Assembly (NCBI RefSeq): GCF_900102785.1
Contig: NZ_FNGC01000004.1
Span: 124,001 to 188,000, forward strand
Reading direction: 5' to 3'
DNA from: Arthrobacter sp. ok362
GTDB taxonomy: Bacteria; Actinomycetota; Actinomycetes; Actinomycetales; Micrococcaceae
DNA length: 64,000 nucleotides
A model generated the notes under the pieces. That model ran no database searches. It had not been told where the DNA came from and saw nothing but the letters and a program-made list of their open reading frames with translations. This document shows, piece by piece, positions 1 through 7,721 of the stretch. A program made the translations under genes and the position numbers. Within the stretch, counting starts at the first letter, position 1. Every line of letters begins with the position of its first letter.

Positions 1-2
1 AA

Positions 3-422
3 AACACTCTCGCCGAATCCTTCCGCCAAGTGGCGGAGGGCCACGGGGCCGAGCCGGACGTCCACTTCCTCTGCCGCACCCTTGCAGCCCAGTGTGACCG
101 GCACGGGGAACTCCTCCACCCCGTCGTGCAGCGCTACGGCGACAACAGCTCCGACAACGAGCCCGAACGGCTTCACGCCCAGGGCCTGGCCACGACCCGG
201 AACGGTCCCGTCGGTCTCCTGCGCGACCTGCAGGACCTTTACCTGCTCGCCAGCCTCGTCGACGTCACCTGGACGATGGTCAAACAGGCCGGGTCCGCGC
301 TGCGCGATAAGGACCTGCTCGCCGTCGTTGATCAATGCGACGCGGAAACGGCCACCCAGCTGCGCTGGCTGCAAACCCGGATGAAACAGGCCGCACCCCA
401 GGCCCTCGTCGCGGCACGCTGA
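3..422 (+). CDS. Hypothetical protein, 5' end outside window
   Basis: The frame is already open at the left edge (it reads N-T-L-A-E-S-F-R before the first possible GTG at 30), and no ribosome binding site precedes that GTG, so the gene probably enters from outside the window. At least 130 residues are visible, largely alpha-helical, with no signal peptide or membrane segment and no motif I recognise. The C-terminal half (about residues 60-120) looks like a helical bundle rich in Leu, Asp and Gln. Function unknown. Confidence 0.55.
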   Translation, partial: NTLAESFRQVAEGHGAEPDVHFLCRTLAAQCDRHGELLHPVVQRYGDNSSDNEPERLHAQGLATTRNGPVGLLRDLQDLYLLASLVDVTWTMVKQAGSALRDKDLLAVVDQCDAETATQLRWLQTRMKQAAPQALVAAR

Positions 423-557
423 GACCCTCGAAAGAGATCACACAGCAGCGCCCGGCAACGTGTCCTGAACAGGCTCACACCCCGCGGGCAGGCACACGGA
501 TGACCTCGCAGCACCCTGGTCCTGCGTTCGAAGGATCCGTCGGCGAAGCGCGGAACC

Positions 558-1085
558 TCACTGACCGGTGGCGGTGAACCGTTCCGCCGCGGTTTCCAGG
601 AGGAGACCCTCGAGTTCGCGGAGCTGTGCCGTGGCCCTGTCCAGCAGATTCGCCACCCGCTCCTGCCCGATGCGCGGGTCGGTGCGGGACAGGACATTCA
701 GCGTCTTCCAGAGCAGCGACTTGCCCGTGACGGCACTGATCAGGGCTTCGATTTCCAACTGTTCGGCGGCGCCAGTCCTGGAGTGCAGCGGATTGAGCGG
801 GCCAAGGGACGCCAGGTGCGCCCCGATCCAGGCAAAGGGCTTTTTGTAGGCCGGCATACCCAGGTCGATCCCCTCGGTGATGCCCTCAAGGGCTGCCTTG
901 TCGGCACTGACTTCCATCGCGAGCCGTCCGATCGTTTCGCCGCGTGGCGAGTCCTTCCACGTCTTGGCCGCCTGCCCAAAGAGACGCTCGCCCGCCGCCG
1001 CGGCTATCAGGTGACTGTGCAGGTACGCGGCCAAGGAGCTCTCCCCGGTCGTGTCCTTGCCGTGCTGTCCGGCGTTCATGCTCAT
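558..1085 (-). CDS. Hypothetical helical protein, possibly ferritin-like fold
   Basis: A 175-residue soluble protein. The ATG at 1085 is preceded by AGGAAAGG at good spacing. The sequence is mostly amphipathic helix: an N-terminal region with YLHSHLIAAAAGERLF (about 21-36), then long helices ending in an acidic Leu-rich stretch (ANLLDRATAQLRELEGLLLE, about 144-163). The pattern recalls four-helix-bundle stress proteins of actinobacteria, but I cannot see a clear metal-binding E-x-x-H set, so the ferritin-like label is only a guess from secondary structure. It stands alone, convergent with the gene entering from the left. Confidence 0.6.
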   Translation of the reverse strand: MSMNAGQHGKDTTGESSLAAYLHSHLIAAAAGERLFGQAAKTWKDSPRGETIGRLAMEVSADKAALEGITEGIDLGMPAYKKPFAWIGAHLASLGPLNPLHSRTGAAEQLEIEALISAVTGKSLLWKTLNVLSRTDPRIGQERVANLLDRATAQLRELEGLLLETAAERFTATGQ

Positions 1086-1363
1086 GCACCTTTCCTAGCT
1101 GTGCTGTCCCCTTGCGCGGGGCCAGACGGTTCTCCAGCTCCTTCGGCGGACAACTTCCCCCTCACGCTAACAATTGAGTGCCGTGAGCGTAAGGGCCCGG
1201 GGCTGGTCCATGGTGGGCAGTGAATCAAGGCGTGTCCCGGTTGACAGGTGCAGCCCGACATTTTAAATTTTTTATGTGCCCGGCGAAGCCCGGGACGGTC
1301 TCGCTTCACCCCTTGATAGCTGTGCCAGTTGAGCGGCTACGCCGCCGGACGCAGGAGGCTATG

Positions 1364-1675
1364 ATGTTGAAGTCACCGCTACACGAGTTCGTCAATGACT
1401 GCATCGCCCGGAATCAGGACGCTGACGGGCTCACCCAGGAAGAGTTGTACGGTCTGTACGTCAGTTGGTGCTCCCTCCGGGGATCCATGCCCGCCCCAGC
1501 CAGAACTTTCAGAGCAGGGCTGCGCGCGGCGAACATCCAGCCCGAACACCGTGGTGGCCGATGCACAGGGCTGGCGATGACGGGCCCCGCTGCCTGCGAC
1601 TACATCGTCCACCGGGAGCTCCCCCTCGCGCCGCTCCCCCAAGAGATCCAAAAGAATGTTGCCGGCGACGACTGA
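1364..1675 (+). CDS. Small winged-helix-like protein resembling a phage primase C-terminal module
   Basis: About 103 residues from the ATG at 1364; GGAGG at 1354-1358 fits this start better than the ATG directly before it at 1361. The segment D-G-L-T-Q-E-E-L-Y-x-x-Y-V-S-W-C (about 23-38) followed by a basic R-T-F-R-A-G-L-R helix resembles the winged-helix module at the C terminus of D5/P4-type viral and plasmid primases. No primase or helicase domain is attached. It may be a stand-alone DNA-binding protein descended from such a module. The assignment rests on motif memory only. Confidence 0.5.
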   Translation: MLKSPLHEFVNDCIARNQDADGLTQEELYGLYVSWCSLRGSMPAPARTFRAGLRAANIQPEHRGGRCTGLAMTGPAACDYIVHRELPLAPLPQEIQKNVAGDD

Positions 1676-1790
1676 ACCGCCCCGATCGGCCGGGAACCGG
1701 CGGAAGGAGACGGCCCCGTGCCGGCCCCGGCTGCCCAGAGCCCGGGCCCCTCGATTCATCCGGGGACGGTGGTTTCCGAGTATCCGATGC

Positions 1791-3338
1791 TCACGTTGAT
1801 TCGACCGGAACGGCGCCCCCGCCGTGGCGGATGCGCTTCACGACGGCTGTCGTGGACACATCGGCCACGTAGTCCAGAATTGCCACCGTGCCGCCGTACC
1901 GTTCCACAGCTCGGGCTTCCGTAAGCATCTCCGGGGAGTAGTCACCGCCCTTTGCGTAGATCTCCGGCCGGAGTTGCTCGATCAGTGGCACCGGGGTGGG
2001 TGTGTCGAACACCGTGACATAGTCCACGCAACTTAGCGCGCCGACCACTGCGGCCCGGTCCGTGACGGTGTTGATCGGCCGATCCCGCCCTTTGAGCGCC
2101 CGGACGGAATCATCGCTGTTCAAGGCCACCACCAGGATGTCGCCCAGCTGCTTGGCTTGGTTGAGATACCGGGTGTGGCCCCGGTGCAGGACATCGAAGC
2201 AGCCGTTGGTCAGCACAATCCTCTGCCCGGCGGCCCGGTGACGGCCAATCCGCCGGGCGAGCTCCCCGGCGTCGAGGGCGGTATCAGCGAAGCTGGCCAG
2301 GTGCTGGCCGAGATCATCCGTGCTGCACACCGACGTTCCCGGCCGGCGGACCACAATGTCGGCTGCCGCCTGGGCGAGGTCCACGCTCGTGGTCAGCGGC
2401 AACGAGGCGGCCCGGCCCAGGGTCAGCGCAGCCACGAAGGTATCCCCGGCCCCGGAAGCCTGTTTCTCCGCGACGGGCTTGGCCCATGTTCGGTGGACAT
2501 CGCCGGACGCGGGTAACAGGATCGCACCTTCACGGTCCAGTGTCACCACCACGGCAGCTGCCCCGGTTGCGCGCAGCAGCTCCTGGCGGTGCTCGACGAC
2601 GACGGCGGGACGCCCGGCGCTCGCCGACAATTTGAGCCCGAGCAATTCGGCTGCCTCCTTTGCATTCGGCGTGGCCAGGTCTGGCCTGAGAGCGGCCCAG
2701 GACCGGGGATCGTGGGCGTCAACGACCGCCAGCAGGGACGCCGGACGCCCCGCGAGAGCTGTGACGAGGGTGCTTTTCACCGGCCCGCTAAGGAATCCGG
2801 CACCATAGTCGCAGATGACGACGGCGTCCTGGTTCTGGAGAACTTCCGGCAGGGACACGGCCGAGGCGGCGAGGGCCGCCGTCGGAATCCTGCCGGCAGA
2901 CTCATCGAAGCGCAGCAGCAGCTGGCCGCCGCTGCTGATCCGCGTCTTCGTCGTGGTGGTCAGGTCCGGGACCCGGCAGACATACGCGGTGTCCACTCCG
3001 GCTTCCTCCAGCTGTCGCAGCAGTTCCGCACCTGCCCGGTCGCAGCCCACGACCCCTACGAGGCGCACCTTGGCCCCGAGCGCAGCCAGGTTCACGGCGG
3101 TGTTCGCGGCGCCGCCCGGGGCGAAACTGCGCTGGCCGATGTCGACTACCGGCGCCGGCGCTTCCCGGCAGAGTCTTTCGATCGTGCCGCTCCACCAGCC
3201 GTCCAGCATTGCGTCGCCGACGACCGTGACCGCTGGACCGATCGCGGCCAACCGTCTGGGAAGCCACTCTTCCAAACCACGCTGCCCCGCCAGATCCTCG
3301 CCGTTGGGAGTGTTCTCCCCGGCCGAGAGCGTTGTCAC
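1791..3338 (-). CDS. hldE: Bifunctional heptose-7-phosphate kinase / heptose-1-phosphate nucleotidyltransferase (HldE/RfaE-type), copy 1
   Basis: A 515-residue two-domain protein. Residues about 35-345 form a PfkB/ribokinase-type kinase, with the sugar-binding G-G-A-A-N-T (75-80) and the catalytic G-A-G-D-T (296-300). Residues about 365-505 form a nucleotidyltransferase with T-N-G-C-F-D (377-382) and the H-R-G-H (385-388) form of the HxGH motif, then S-V-R-x-L-K-G. In the HldE family the first domain phosphorylates D-glycero-D-manno-heptose 7-phosphate at C1, and the second activates the 1-phosphate with a nucleotide after GmhB acts. The start is GTG with a weak ribosome site. It lies divergent to a heptosyltransferase-like gene, apart from the main operon, which carries a second HldE. 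Confidence 0.88.
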   Translation of the reverse strand: MTTLSAGENTPNGEDLAGQRGLEEWLPRRLAAIGPAVTVVGDAMLDGWWSGTIERLCREAPAPVVDIGQRSFAPGGAANTAVNLAALGAKVRLVGVVGCDRAGAELLRQLEEAGVDTAYVCRVPDLTTTTKTRISSGGQLLLRFDESAGRIPTAALAASAVSLPEVLQNQDAVVICDYGAGFLSGPVKSTLVTALAGRPASLLAVVDAHDPRSWAALRPDLATPNAKEAAELLGLKLSASAGRPAVVVEHRQELLRATGAAAVVVTLDREGAILLPASGDVHRTWAKPVAEKQASGAGDTFVAALTLGRAASLPLTTSVDLAQAAADIVVRRPGTSVCSTDDLGQHLASFADTALDAGELARRIGRHRAAGQRIVLTNGCFDVLHRGHTRYLNQAKQLGDILVVALNSDDSVRALKGRDRPINTVTDRAAVVGALSCVDYVTVFDTPTPVPLIEQLRPEIYAKGGDYSPEMLTEARAVERYGGTVAILDYVADVSTTAVVKRIRHGGGAVPVEST

Positions 3339-3690
3339 GGTTGCCGGTTTCCGGCGACGGCGGCGCGTCCCATGACTTCGGGCGTCGTCGGCGGAGCTGC
3401 CGGGAGACTGCCAACGGGTTTCGCCGTTTGCGGATCGCGGATGGAGATCCGCTCCCTGGATCTGTTGCGCGCACAGTTGACGGTCACAAACACGGGAATC
3501 CTTCCCTAGCTCCTGGAGAGGTCCTGAGCGGCTGCCGGCGTGCTCACGGGCTTTTCGTGGGTCCTCCTATGACCCATCATTTACCCCATTGGGGGCAGGT
3601 TTACACCCTTCGCCGGCAGCCGAAGTGTTGGTTAACGGCGGACGGTGTAGCCAGCGGCCCCGAGGGGAACTAGGGTTGCGGCACAGTCGG

Positions 3691-3719
3691 CCGAGGGCCC
3701 GCCAAAACGGGGCCCTCGG
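3691..3719 (+). other. Strong hairpin in the leader of the GT9 gene
   Basis: CCGAGGGCCC (3691-3700) and GGGCCCTCGG (3710-3719) pair perfectly over 10 bp with a 9-base loop. No T-run follows. It sits 51 bases before the GT9 start, so it may be an attenuator, an mRNA-stabilising structure or a terminator without a U-tract. Confidence 0.6.
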
Positions 3720-3728
3720 TAGGGACGC

Positions 3729-3752
3729 CGGGCCAAGTACCGGGCCAAGTAC
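3729..3752. repeat. Perfect tandem repeat of a 12-base unit
   Basis: CGGGCCAAGTAC occurs twice head to tail, directly after the hairpin and 17 bases before the GT9 start codon. Confidence 0.8.
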
Positions 3753-3769
3753 AGACGCGGGAGGACTAG

Positions 3770-4915
3770 ATGCAGGGGTTCGAACCGGAAGAGCCAGGCA
3801 ACCCTGACGTTGTCGGATGGGGCGTGGGACCGGTCCTGGAGCGGTTCGAACGCGTCAGGCGAATTGCAGTGCTGCGCGGGGGCGGGCTGGGCGATCTCCT
3901 GTTTGCACTGCCTGCCGTCGCTGCCCTCCAGGCGGCCTACCCTGATGCCTCGGTCACTGTCCTGGGAACACCCGTCCACCAGGAACTGGCGGCCAGCATC
4001 GCAGGACCGGCCTACGACGTCCGGATCCTGCCCTTCGCGGAAGGCATCCGGCCGGGCCCGGAAGACCCTGCTGCCCTGGAGGCCTTTTTCACCCAGATGA
4101 ACCGGGAAACGCTCGACCTCGCTGTCCAGCTGCACGGCGGAGGGCGCTTCTCCAATCCGTTTCTGCTGCGCTTGGGCGCCCGGCATTCTGTGGGCTCCCG
4201 GACCCCTGATGCCGCCCGGCTGGAGCGCAACCTTCCCTACGCCTACTACCAGCACGAACCGCTCCGAGCCCTCGAAGTTGCCGGACTTGCCGGCGCTCCC
4301 CCGGCCGGCCTGGAGGCTCGGCTGCGGCCCTTAGACCGCTATGCCGGGGGGCTGGATCCTTTCTTGGCAGGCGAGTCCGCCGTCGTGGTTATCCACCCGG
4401 GCGCGACGGACCCGCGTCGACGCTGGCCGGCGCGAAGCTTCGGCGAGGTGGCGGCGGCCTGCGCGGCGGACGGTGCCCGGGTGCTCGTAGTGGGCACCCG
4501 GGACGAAGAAGACCTGGCCGCAACTGTAGTGGAGACGGCCGCCTCGGCACGGGTCACTTCGCTGGCCGGTGAGCTGGAGCTGGGCGCTCTGGCGGCGTTA
4601 CTGGCCGCGGCGTCGGTCCTGGTCGGCAACGACAGCGGTCCGCGACACCTGGCACAAGCGCTGGGCACCCCGACAGTGGGCCTGTACTGGGCCGGGAACG
4701 TCATCAACGCGGGCCCGCTGGGCCGGAGCCGGCATCGGGTACACCTGTCATGGCTGACACATTGCCCCGAGTGCGGCGCCGACATCACCCAGATTGGCTG
4801 GACGGCTCCGCGTTGCCCACATGAGAGCCCGCTCGTGGCCGGCATCAGCGTCGGGGCCGTCTATCAGGACGTGCGGATGTTCACGGCCAAGAGCCCTCTT
4901 CCTCGGGGCAGATAA
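3770..4915 (+). CDS. GT9-family heptosyltransferase-like glycosyltransferase, copy 1
   Basis: A 381-residue protein of the ADP-heptose:LPS heptosyltransferase family. The ATG at 3770 follows GGGAGGA. Family signs are R-G-G-G-L-G-D-L-L-F-A-L-P-A (about 36-49), the donor-site I-H-P-G-A-T-D-P-R-R-R-W-P (about 208-220) and G-N-D-S-G-P-R-H-L-A-Q-A-L-G (about 286-299). Unusually, a Cys/His-rich stretch (H-C-P-E-C-G and then R-C-P-H) follows the donor site at about 327-350, which could bind a metal. The 3' end overlaps the convergent SDR gene by 35 bases. It should transfer heptose from a nucleotide donor to a cell-envelope acceptor; the acceptor is unknown. Confidence 0.85.
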   Translation: MQGFEPEEPGNPDVVGWGVGPVLERFERVRRIAVLRGGGLGDLLFALPAVAALQAAYPDASVTVLGTPVHQELAASIAGPAYDVRILPFAEGIRPGPEDPAALEAFFTQMNRETLDLAVQLHGGGRFSNPFLLRLGARHSVGSRTPDAARLERNLPYAYYQHEPLRALEVAGLAGAPPAGLEARLRPLDRYAGGLDPFLAGESAVVVIHPGATDPRRRWPARSFGEVAAACAADGARVLVVGTRDEEDLAATVVETAASARVTSLAGELELGALAALLAAASVLVGNDSGPRHLAQALGTPTVGLYWAGNVINAGPLGRSRHRVHLSWLTHCPECGADITQIGWTAPRCPHESPLVAGISVGAVYQDVRMFTAKSPLPRGR

Positions 4916-5579
4916 GCAACTCGCGGACCACGCATCCCGGAGGCTGGGAGAGCACAAAGAGGACAGCCTGGGCCACATTGGCGGGATCATTGAGTTTGGA
5001 ATCATCCTGCGGCCTGTACTGCTCGGGCCGGTCGTCGAAGAACCTGGTCTTCATCCCGCCTGGAATCAGCGTGGTCACACCGATTTCCCCGCTGGTTTCC
5101 GCCGCCAGGGCGTGGCTGAAGCCCACCACGCCGAACTTTGAAGCGCAGTATGCGGAGGCCTCCGGCAGCGCCCTCTTCCCCAGGGTCGACGCTACCGTGA
5201 CCACACGCCCACGTGATGCTTTCAGGTGTGGCAGCGCCGCTCGGACCACGGACACTGTGCCCAGGAGATTGACGAAGATGACCTGCTCCCAGTCTTCGGC
5301 CGGGACGTCCGCCAGTTTTCTGCAGCGATCAATGCCTGCGGCGGTGACCACTGCGTCCAGGCCACCCAGGGTTTCGGCGGCCTGGTTGACCGCCTCACTG
5401 ACCGCCGTCCGGTTCGCGACGTCCACCTCGATAGCCTTCGCCGCGGACACGGTGCGGATGTCGCGGTCCAACACTATAGGCGTCCCGCCGGCCTGCAGCA
5501 CGGCATCGACAACGGCGGCACCGAGTCCGGAGGCGCCTCCGGTGACCAGCACCCTACCGGTTTGCATCTCGTAGGTCAT
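4881..5579 (-). CDS. Short-chain dehydrogenase/reductase (classical SDR)
   Basis: 232 residues from the ATG at 5579, chosen because AAAGGAA precedes it; the longer frame upstream has no ribosome site and runs into the neighbour. A Rossmann T-G-G-A-S-G-L-G (about 13-20) is followed by the catalytic Ser in V-T-V-A-S-T and the Y-C-A-S-K form of YxxxK. The size and motifs are those of classical SDRs, not of the extended SDR HldD that normally epimerises ADP-heptose. As last gene of the heptose operon, 64 bases behind HldE copy 2, it may modify the sugar or its acceptor, but its substrate cannot be read from the sequence. Confidence 0.82.
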   Translation of the reverse strand: MTYEMQTGRVLVTGGASGLGAAVVDAVLQAGGTPIVLDRDIRTVSAAKAIEVDVANRTAVSEAVNQAAETLGGLDAVVTAAGIDRCRKLADVPAEDWEQVIFVNLLGTVSVVRAALPHLKASRGRVVTVASTLGKRALPEASAYCASKFGVVGFSHALAAETSGEIGVTTLIPGGMKTRFFDDRPEQYRPQDDSKLNDPANVAQAVLFVLSQPPGCVVRELLICPEEEGSWP

Positions 5580-5643
5580 GATATTCCTTTCGCTTTGCGG
5601 CCGGTCGGGGGCGCCGGCCTGGGTCGGGAGGTGGGGAGGTGGG

Positions 5644-7023
5644 TCAGCCGACACGGGCCAAGGCATCGGCGAGGTGAGTCGTGGAGCGCGCCGGATGGTA
5701 CGGGACGGTGAGGCAGCGGCCGCCCCAGCTCTCCACGAGCGGGGTTTCAGGCAATTCCCGCACGTCATAGTCCCCTCCCTTCACCCAGATGTCCGGTCGC
5801 AGCATGTTCAGGCATCTCTCCGGGGTGTCTTCGTCGAAAACGAGCACGGCGTCGACGCACCCAAGGGCCAGCAACAGTTCCACCCGGTCCAGCTGATTGA
5901 TGATGGGACGGGACGCCCCCTTGATCCGCCGGACGGACGAATCCGAATTCAGGCACACGATCAGGCAATCGCCAAGGGCCCTGGCGGCTGCGAGCGACCG
6001 CGCGTGACCGGCATGGAGCAGATCGAAGCAACCCCCGGTCGCCACCACGGTTCCGCCGGTGCGTCGCACCCGGCGGGCCAGCGCCGCCGCGTCACCGCCC
6101 CTCCGGCCGGTGCTGTGCCCGGATACCGGCCGGGGTGGGCCATTCAGCGCCTCCACGCCGCCGCCAGCCAGGAACGACGCCGCTTCACGGACTGCGACGC
6201 GTGCCGATTCCGTGAGGTCGTGGCCTGCCGCGAGCTGGGCAGCGAGACTGGCGGCCAGCCTGTCGCCGGCGCCACAGGGGTCGACGACTCGGGCTTTCGG
6301 CGCCGCGATGTGAACGGTCGGCGCGGTGGCACGCGCCAGGGTCGCCCCGTGCTGGCCCTGGGTCACGAGCACGGCGTTGCTACGCCAGAGACTCATCAGT
6401 GTCCTGGCCAGCTCTCCCGGGCCGTCCGCGGATGGTGCTGCAGGGGACAGGACCGCGGCAGCGGCGCGGGCCTCGGCCCAATTCGGCGTCACGACGGCGA
6501 CTCCCGCGACTGGCGGGGCCCCGCCCCGATGCGGATCCCAGATGATGGGAATGAGACCTGCCAGTCGGGTCAGCGCCGCACGAAGGGACGGGTTGGTCGT
6601 CAGGCCCCTGCCGTAATCGGCCACCACAATGGCGGCCGCGCCGTCCAGTGCCCGCAGCATTGCCGGCGTCACGGCGGGGACAGGTGCGTGTTGACAGCCT
6701 TCATCGAACCGGACAACCATGTTGCCGTCGGCGCGAACCCTGGTTTTGACCGGGGTCGGGGCCCCTGATGGACCAGCGACAACGGTGAGGCCGGCCAGTT
6801 GCCCTTCGAGCCGGGTGGAGGCCTCGTCCGCTCCGAGGACTGTCACCAGAATCACGTGGTGCCCGTCCTCAGCCAGCATTGTGGCGACCAGGCCGGCCCC
6901 GCCTGCACGGTAACGGGCGCCGGATACGTCAACCACTGGCACGGGTGCATCCGGGCACAGCCGCGTGGCCACCCCGTCAACGTCAACGTCAAGCAGGATA
7001 TCGCCGACCACAACGATGTTCAT
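5644..7023 (-). CDS. hldE: Bifunctional heptose kinase/nucleotidyltransferase (HldE/RfaE-type), copy 2
   Basis: 459 residues with the same two-domain plan as the copy at 1.8-3.3 kb. The kinase starts directly with I-V-V-V-G-D-I-L-L-D and has C-G-A-G-D-R (about 249-254). The nucleotidyltransferase has T-G-G-C-F-D-L-L-H-A-G-H, and R-R-I-K-G-A-S-R-P further on. Its start overlaps the end of gmhA by four bases (ATGA), so it is translationally coupled. In the kinase G-A-G-D-R replaces the more usual G-A-G-D-T/S-F, so one activity may be altered. Two complete HldE proteins in one locus are unusual; they could serve two different heptoses or have split the two reactions. Confidence 0.88.
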   Translation of the reverse strand: MNIVVVGDILLDVDVDGVATRLCPDAPVPVVDVSGARYRAGGAGLVATMLAEDGHHVILVTVLGADEASTRLEGQLAGLTVVAGPSGAPTPVKTRVRADGNMVVRFDEGCQHAPVPAVTPAMLRALDGAAAIVVADYGRGLTTNPSLRAALTRLAGLIPIIWDPHRGGAPPVAGVAVVTPNWAEARAAAAVLSPAAPSADGPGELARTLMSLWRSNAVLVTQGQHGATLARATAPTVHIAAPKARVVDPCGAGDRLAASLAAQLAAGHDLTESARVAVREAASFLAGGGVEALNGPPRPVSGHSTGRRGGDAAALARRVRRTGGTVVATGGCFDLLHAGHARSLAAARALGDCLIVCLNSDSSVRRIKGASRPIINQLDRVELLLALGCVDAVLVFDEDTPERCLNMLRPDIWVKGGDYDVRELPETPLVESWGGRCLTVPYHPARSTTHLADALARVG

Positions 7024-7721
7024 GACCCGGCCCCGGGCGAGGTTTCCACGGGTCCTTGCCGCAGAATCTCGGCGTCAAAGGCGCGGCAGACGGCATGCAG
7101 GGCAATTAGATGACACTCCTGGGCACTGGCCGCGGGACTGTCGATCGTGACAGCTTCATCGCAGTTCAGGGCCAGCGGATTCGGGCCGACGCCGGTCAGC
7201 GCCCAGGTCGTGACGCCCAGTCCCCTTGCGGTTTCCACCGCCCGGAGCAGGTTCACGCTCCTGCCGCTGGTGGAGAGCAACAGCAGGACGTCCCCGGCGC
7301 GGCCGTGCGCCCGCACCTGGCGGGCGAAAAGCTCCTCAAACCCGTAGTCATTGGCGATGGCGGTCACGGCTGAGGTCTCGGCGTGAAGCGAGATTGCCGA
7401 GAACGGCACCCGTTCGCCGTCGAACCGTCCCACCAACTCCGCCGTCAGATGCTGGGCCTCTGCGGCAGACCCGCCGTTGCCCGCCGCGAGCAGCCTCGCT
7501 CCGCACGCCAACCGGCGCGCCAGATCCTCCCCCCACGCCGCCAACCGAAACGACTGGCTGCGCAGCGACTCGAGCGCCGGGAGGACGTTGTCCAGGTGCG
7601 ATCGGACGGCTGCCACCGACCCGGGCCGGGCGAAGGTAGAACCAGGGCGGCTCGCGCGGTCACCGTCTTCGGGCAGCAGTAGAAGGGGATTCGGCCGGTT
7701 CAGAGACCACTCCGCGGTCAT
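7020..7721 (-). CDS. gmhA: Phosphoheptose isomerase (SIS domain)
   Basis: 233 residues. It converts sedoheptulose 7-phosphate to D-glycero-D-manno-heptopyranose 7-phosphate, the entry step of nucleotide-heptose synthesis. The SIS domain shows A-A-G-N-G-G-S (about 79-85) and S-T-S-G-R-S (about 150-155). The zinc-site residues known from E. coli GmhA appear conserved: H91 and E95 in A-Q-H-L-T-A-E-L, and Q201 and H209 in A-Q-E-C-H-L-I-A-L-H. An N-terminal extension of about 35 residues precedes the fold. Both ends overlap the neighbouring genes by four bases, placing it in the middle of the coupled operon. Confidence 0.9.
   Translation of the reverse strand: MTAEWSLNRPNPLLLLPEDGDRASRPGSTFARPGSVAAVRSHLDNVLPALESLRSQSFRLAAWGEDLARRLACGARLLAAGNGGSAAEAQHLTAELVGRFDGERVPFSAISLHAETSAVTAIANDYGFEELFARQVRAHGRAGDVLLLLSTSGRSVNLLRAVETARGLGVTTWALTGVGPNPLALNCDEAVTIDSPAASAQECHLIALHAVCRAFDAEILRQGPVETSPGAGS

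Larger units (their letters stand above)
3339..3769. promoter_or_regulatory. Divergent intergenic region between hldE copy 1 and a GT9 gene
   Basis: 431 bases without a convincing gene. It should hold the promoters of both flanking genes. It contains a strong hairpin and a tandem 12-base repeat close to the GT9 start, listed separately. No other coding signal was seen. Confidence 0.5.

Noticed and set aside
1157..1192. CTCACG / CGTGAG inverted repeat upstream of the first minus-strand gene
   Set aside because: The arms are only six bases and widely spaced, so it is not convincing as an operator or terminator.
5578..6768. Plus-strand reading frame of 396 codons
   Set aside because: It is antisense to the second hldE, is Arg/Gly-rich with no known motif, and arises from the GC-rich codon pattern of the real gene.
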